Source of the DNA: Lysobacteraceae bacterium
GTDB lineage: Bacteria > Patescibacteriota > Patescibacteriia > JAACEG01
Length of the DNA stretch: 6,347 nt
Assembly: GCA_011682665.1 (NCBI GenBank)
Contig: JAACEG010000083.1
Span: forward strand, 1-6,347
Direction of reading: 5' to 3'
Position numbers and translations under genes: made by a program. Numbering within the stretch: position 1 is the first letter of the stretch; every line of letters begins with the position of its first letter. Under the pieces are notes generated by a model. That model was not told the origin of the DNA and did not search any database. It saw nothing but the letters and a program-made list of their open reading frames with translations. Shown piece after piece: positions 5,484-6,347 of this stretch.

Positions 5484-5915
5484 ATGTTTATCGGCGAATA
5501 CAATCATAATTTAGACGAGAAAGGACGGCTGGCTGTGCCGATTAAATTTAGAAATGATTTGAAAAAAGGAGCAGTGGTCACAAAAGGGCTTGATGGCTGT
5601 TTATTTTTATATACGATAAATGAGTGGAAAGTCTTGGCCGAAAAATTAAGCCGTTTGCCAATCAGCCAATCGGGAACACGCGCGTTTGCCAGATTAATGC
5701 TTGCCGGAGCAATGGATGCGCGAATTGATAAACAGGGAAGAATTATTATTCCTGATTATTTAAGAAAATACGCCGGAATGAAAAAGAAAATTGTCGTGAG
5801 TGGATTATATAATCGTTTGGAAATATGGGACGAAAATAACTGGGAAAAATATAAAAGAAAAACAGAAAAAGAAAGCGAGAATATAGCGGAAAAGTTAGGA
5901 GAGATTGGAGTATAG
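5484..5915 (+). CDS. mraZ: transcriptional regulator MraZ
   Basis: MraZ is a DNA-binding protein that forms a ring and controls the division and cell wall gene cluster by binding repeats at its own promoter. The 143-residue protein has both SpoVT/AbrB-like halves with the conserved D-x-x-x-R motif: D-E-K-G-R at residues 11-15 and D-K-Q-G-R at 82-86. The start is placed at ATG 5484 because M-F-I-G-E-Y is the canonical beginning of the family. GTG 5475 would add only M-K-N. Length is normal for the family. The Shine-Dalgarno site is weak (GTGAAG). A fitting promoter and GTGGG operator lie upstream, and rsmH follows, which is the standard gene order. The C-terminal tail after about residue 120 is highly charged and probably helical. 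Confidence 0.96.
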   Translation: MFIGEYNHNLDEKGRLAVPIKFRNDLKKGAVVTKGLDGCLFLYTINEWKVLAEKLSRLPISQSGTRAFARLMLAGAMDARIDKQGRIIIPDYLRKYAGMKKKIVVSGLYNRLEIWDENNWEKYKRKTEKESENIAEKLGEIGV

Positions 5916-5940
5916 CAATGTTATTTTATTTACCATTTTA

Positions 5941-6060
5941 TGTCATCCCGAAATGAGCGAAGCGATTGAGGGATCTAAGAGTTAATTAAATATAACCGTT
6001 CTGTATGCATAATAATATTCAAAGATTTCTCCCTTCGCTTCGCTCCGTTTCGAAATGACA
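5941..6060. repeat. 120-bp inverted-repeat element between mraZ and rsmH
   Basis: The left arm 5941-5976 starts with TGTCAT, and the right arm 6023-6060 ends with ATGACA. The arms are imperfect reverse complements that share an 11-base block GAGCGAAGCGA (TCGCTTCGCTC on the right). The interior is about 46 AT-rich bases. The arms belong to a different sequence family from the 3732-3933 element but keep the same outer hexamers. The repeat lies inside what should be a continuous transcript, so its RNA could fold into one long stem. Confidence 0.7.
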
Positions 6061-6112
6061 AATTGGTTGGAAAATTTTTAGAATAGTATAACTTTATAAA
6101 CTTTTTACTCTT

Positions 6113-6347
6113 ATGTCTTATTTCCACATCCCGGTTCTATTAAATGAAGTTGTTGAAGTAATAGATCCAAAACCGGGGGAAAATTTAATTGACGGTACTA
6201 TCGGAGGCGGGGGACATGCCGGGGCGATTTTGGAAAGAACGGCTCCTGACGGAAAATTATTGGGAATTGATTTGGATAACGAAGCAATAATAGCAAGTAA
6301 AAGAAAATTGGAGAAATATTCAGAAAGAATAATTTTAAAAAAAGGAA
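6113..6347 (+). CDS. rsmH: 16S rRNA (cytosine1402-N4)-methyltransferase RsmH, 5' part
   Basis: The first 78 codons of rsmH (mraW) are present, and the gene runs off the right end. RsmH N4-methylates C1402 in the ribosomal P site of 16S rRNA. The start M-S-Y-F-H-I-P-V-L-L-N-E-V is typical of the family. The SAM-binding motif reads D-G-T-I-G-G-G-G-H-A (residues 28-37), and G-I-D-L-D at 51-55 is the acidic ribose-binding strand end. The gene is second in the operon after mraZ but is separated from it by an unusually long 197-base gap that holds a repeat element. No Shine-Dalgarno site is visible before ATG 6113. Confidence 0.95.
   Translation, partial: MSYFHIPVLLNEVVEVIDPKPGENLIDGTIGGGGHAGAILERTAPDGKLLGIDLDNEAIIASKRKLEKYSERIILKKG

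Overview
The window looks like a piece of a low-GC bacterial chromosome, most likely from the Candidate Phyla Radiation (Patescibacteria). The reasons are AT-rich coding sequence, few Shine-Dalgarno sites, a compact layout with all genes on the + strand, and TGTCAT-type palindromic repeats between genes. This assignment is an inference from style, since no rRNA or taxonomic marker is complete here.

The left part (1-2070) appears to be an isoprenoid-related block. A 51-codon remnant that resembles the start of a UbiA-type prenyltransferase (21-176) is followed by a class I SAM-dependent methyltransferase of the sterol/tocopherol/prenyl-diphosphate methyltransferase type (195-1028). Next comes a protein with both metal-binding signatures of a class I terpene synthase (1081-2070: DDIAD, then N-W-I-T-T-W-E-R-E). 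Two bases after it begins a membrane histidine kinase (2073-3712) that is split over three frames by two one-base shifts. It is therefore either a recent pseudogene or a product of sequence errors.

After a 202-bp inverted-repeat element (3732-3933) comes a complete trans-polyprenyl diphosphate synthase (3967-5058). Its motifs suggest a geranylgeranyl-type product. A run of hairpins and a good intrinsic terminator (5175-5207) close this block. Prenyl diphosphate synthase, methyltransferase, terpene-synthase-like protein and prenyltransferase remnant together suggest a small locus for a modified, possibly C-methylated, terpenoid. This is unexpected in a lineage usually thought to have minimal metabolism.

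The right part (5288-6347) is the start of the division and cell wall (dcw) cluster. It has a strong sigma70-type promoter, two GTGGG repeats that form a MraZ-binding box, mraZ, and the 5' part of rsmH, which runs off the window. Degenerate TGTCAT-type repeats sit in the mraZ leader and between mraZ and rsmH. No tRNA, rRNA, CRISPR array, insertion sequence or phage gene was seen.
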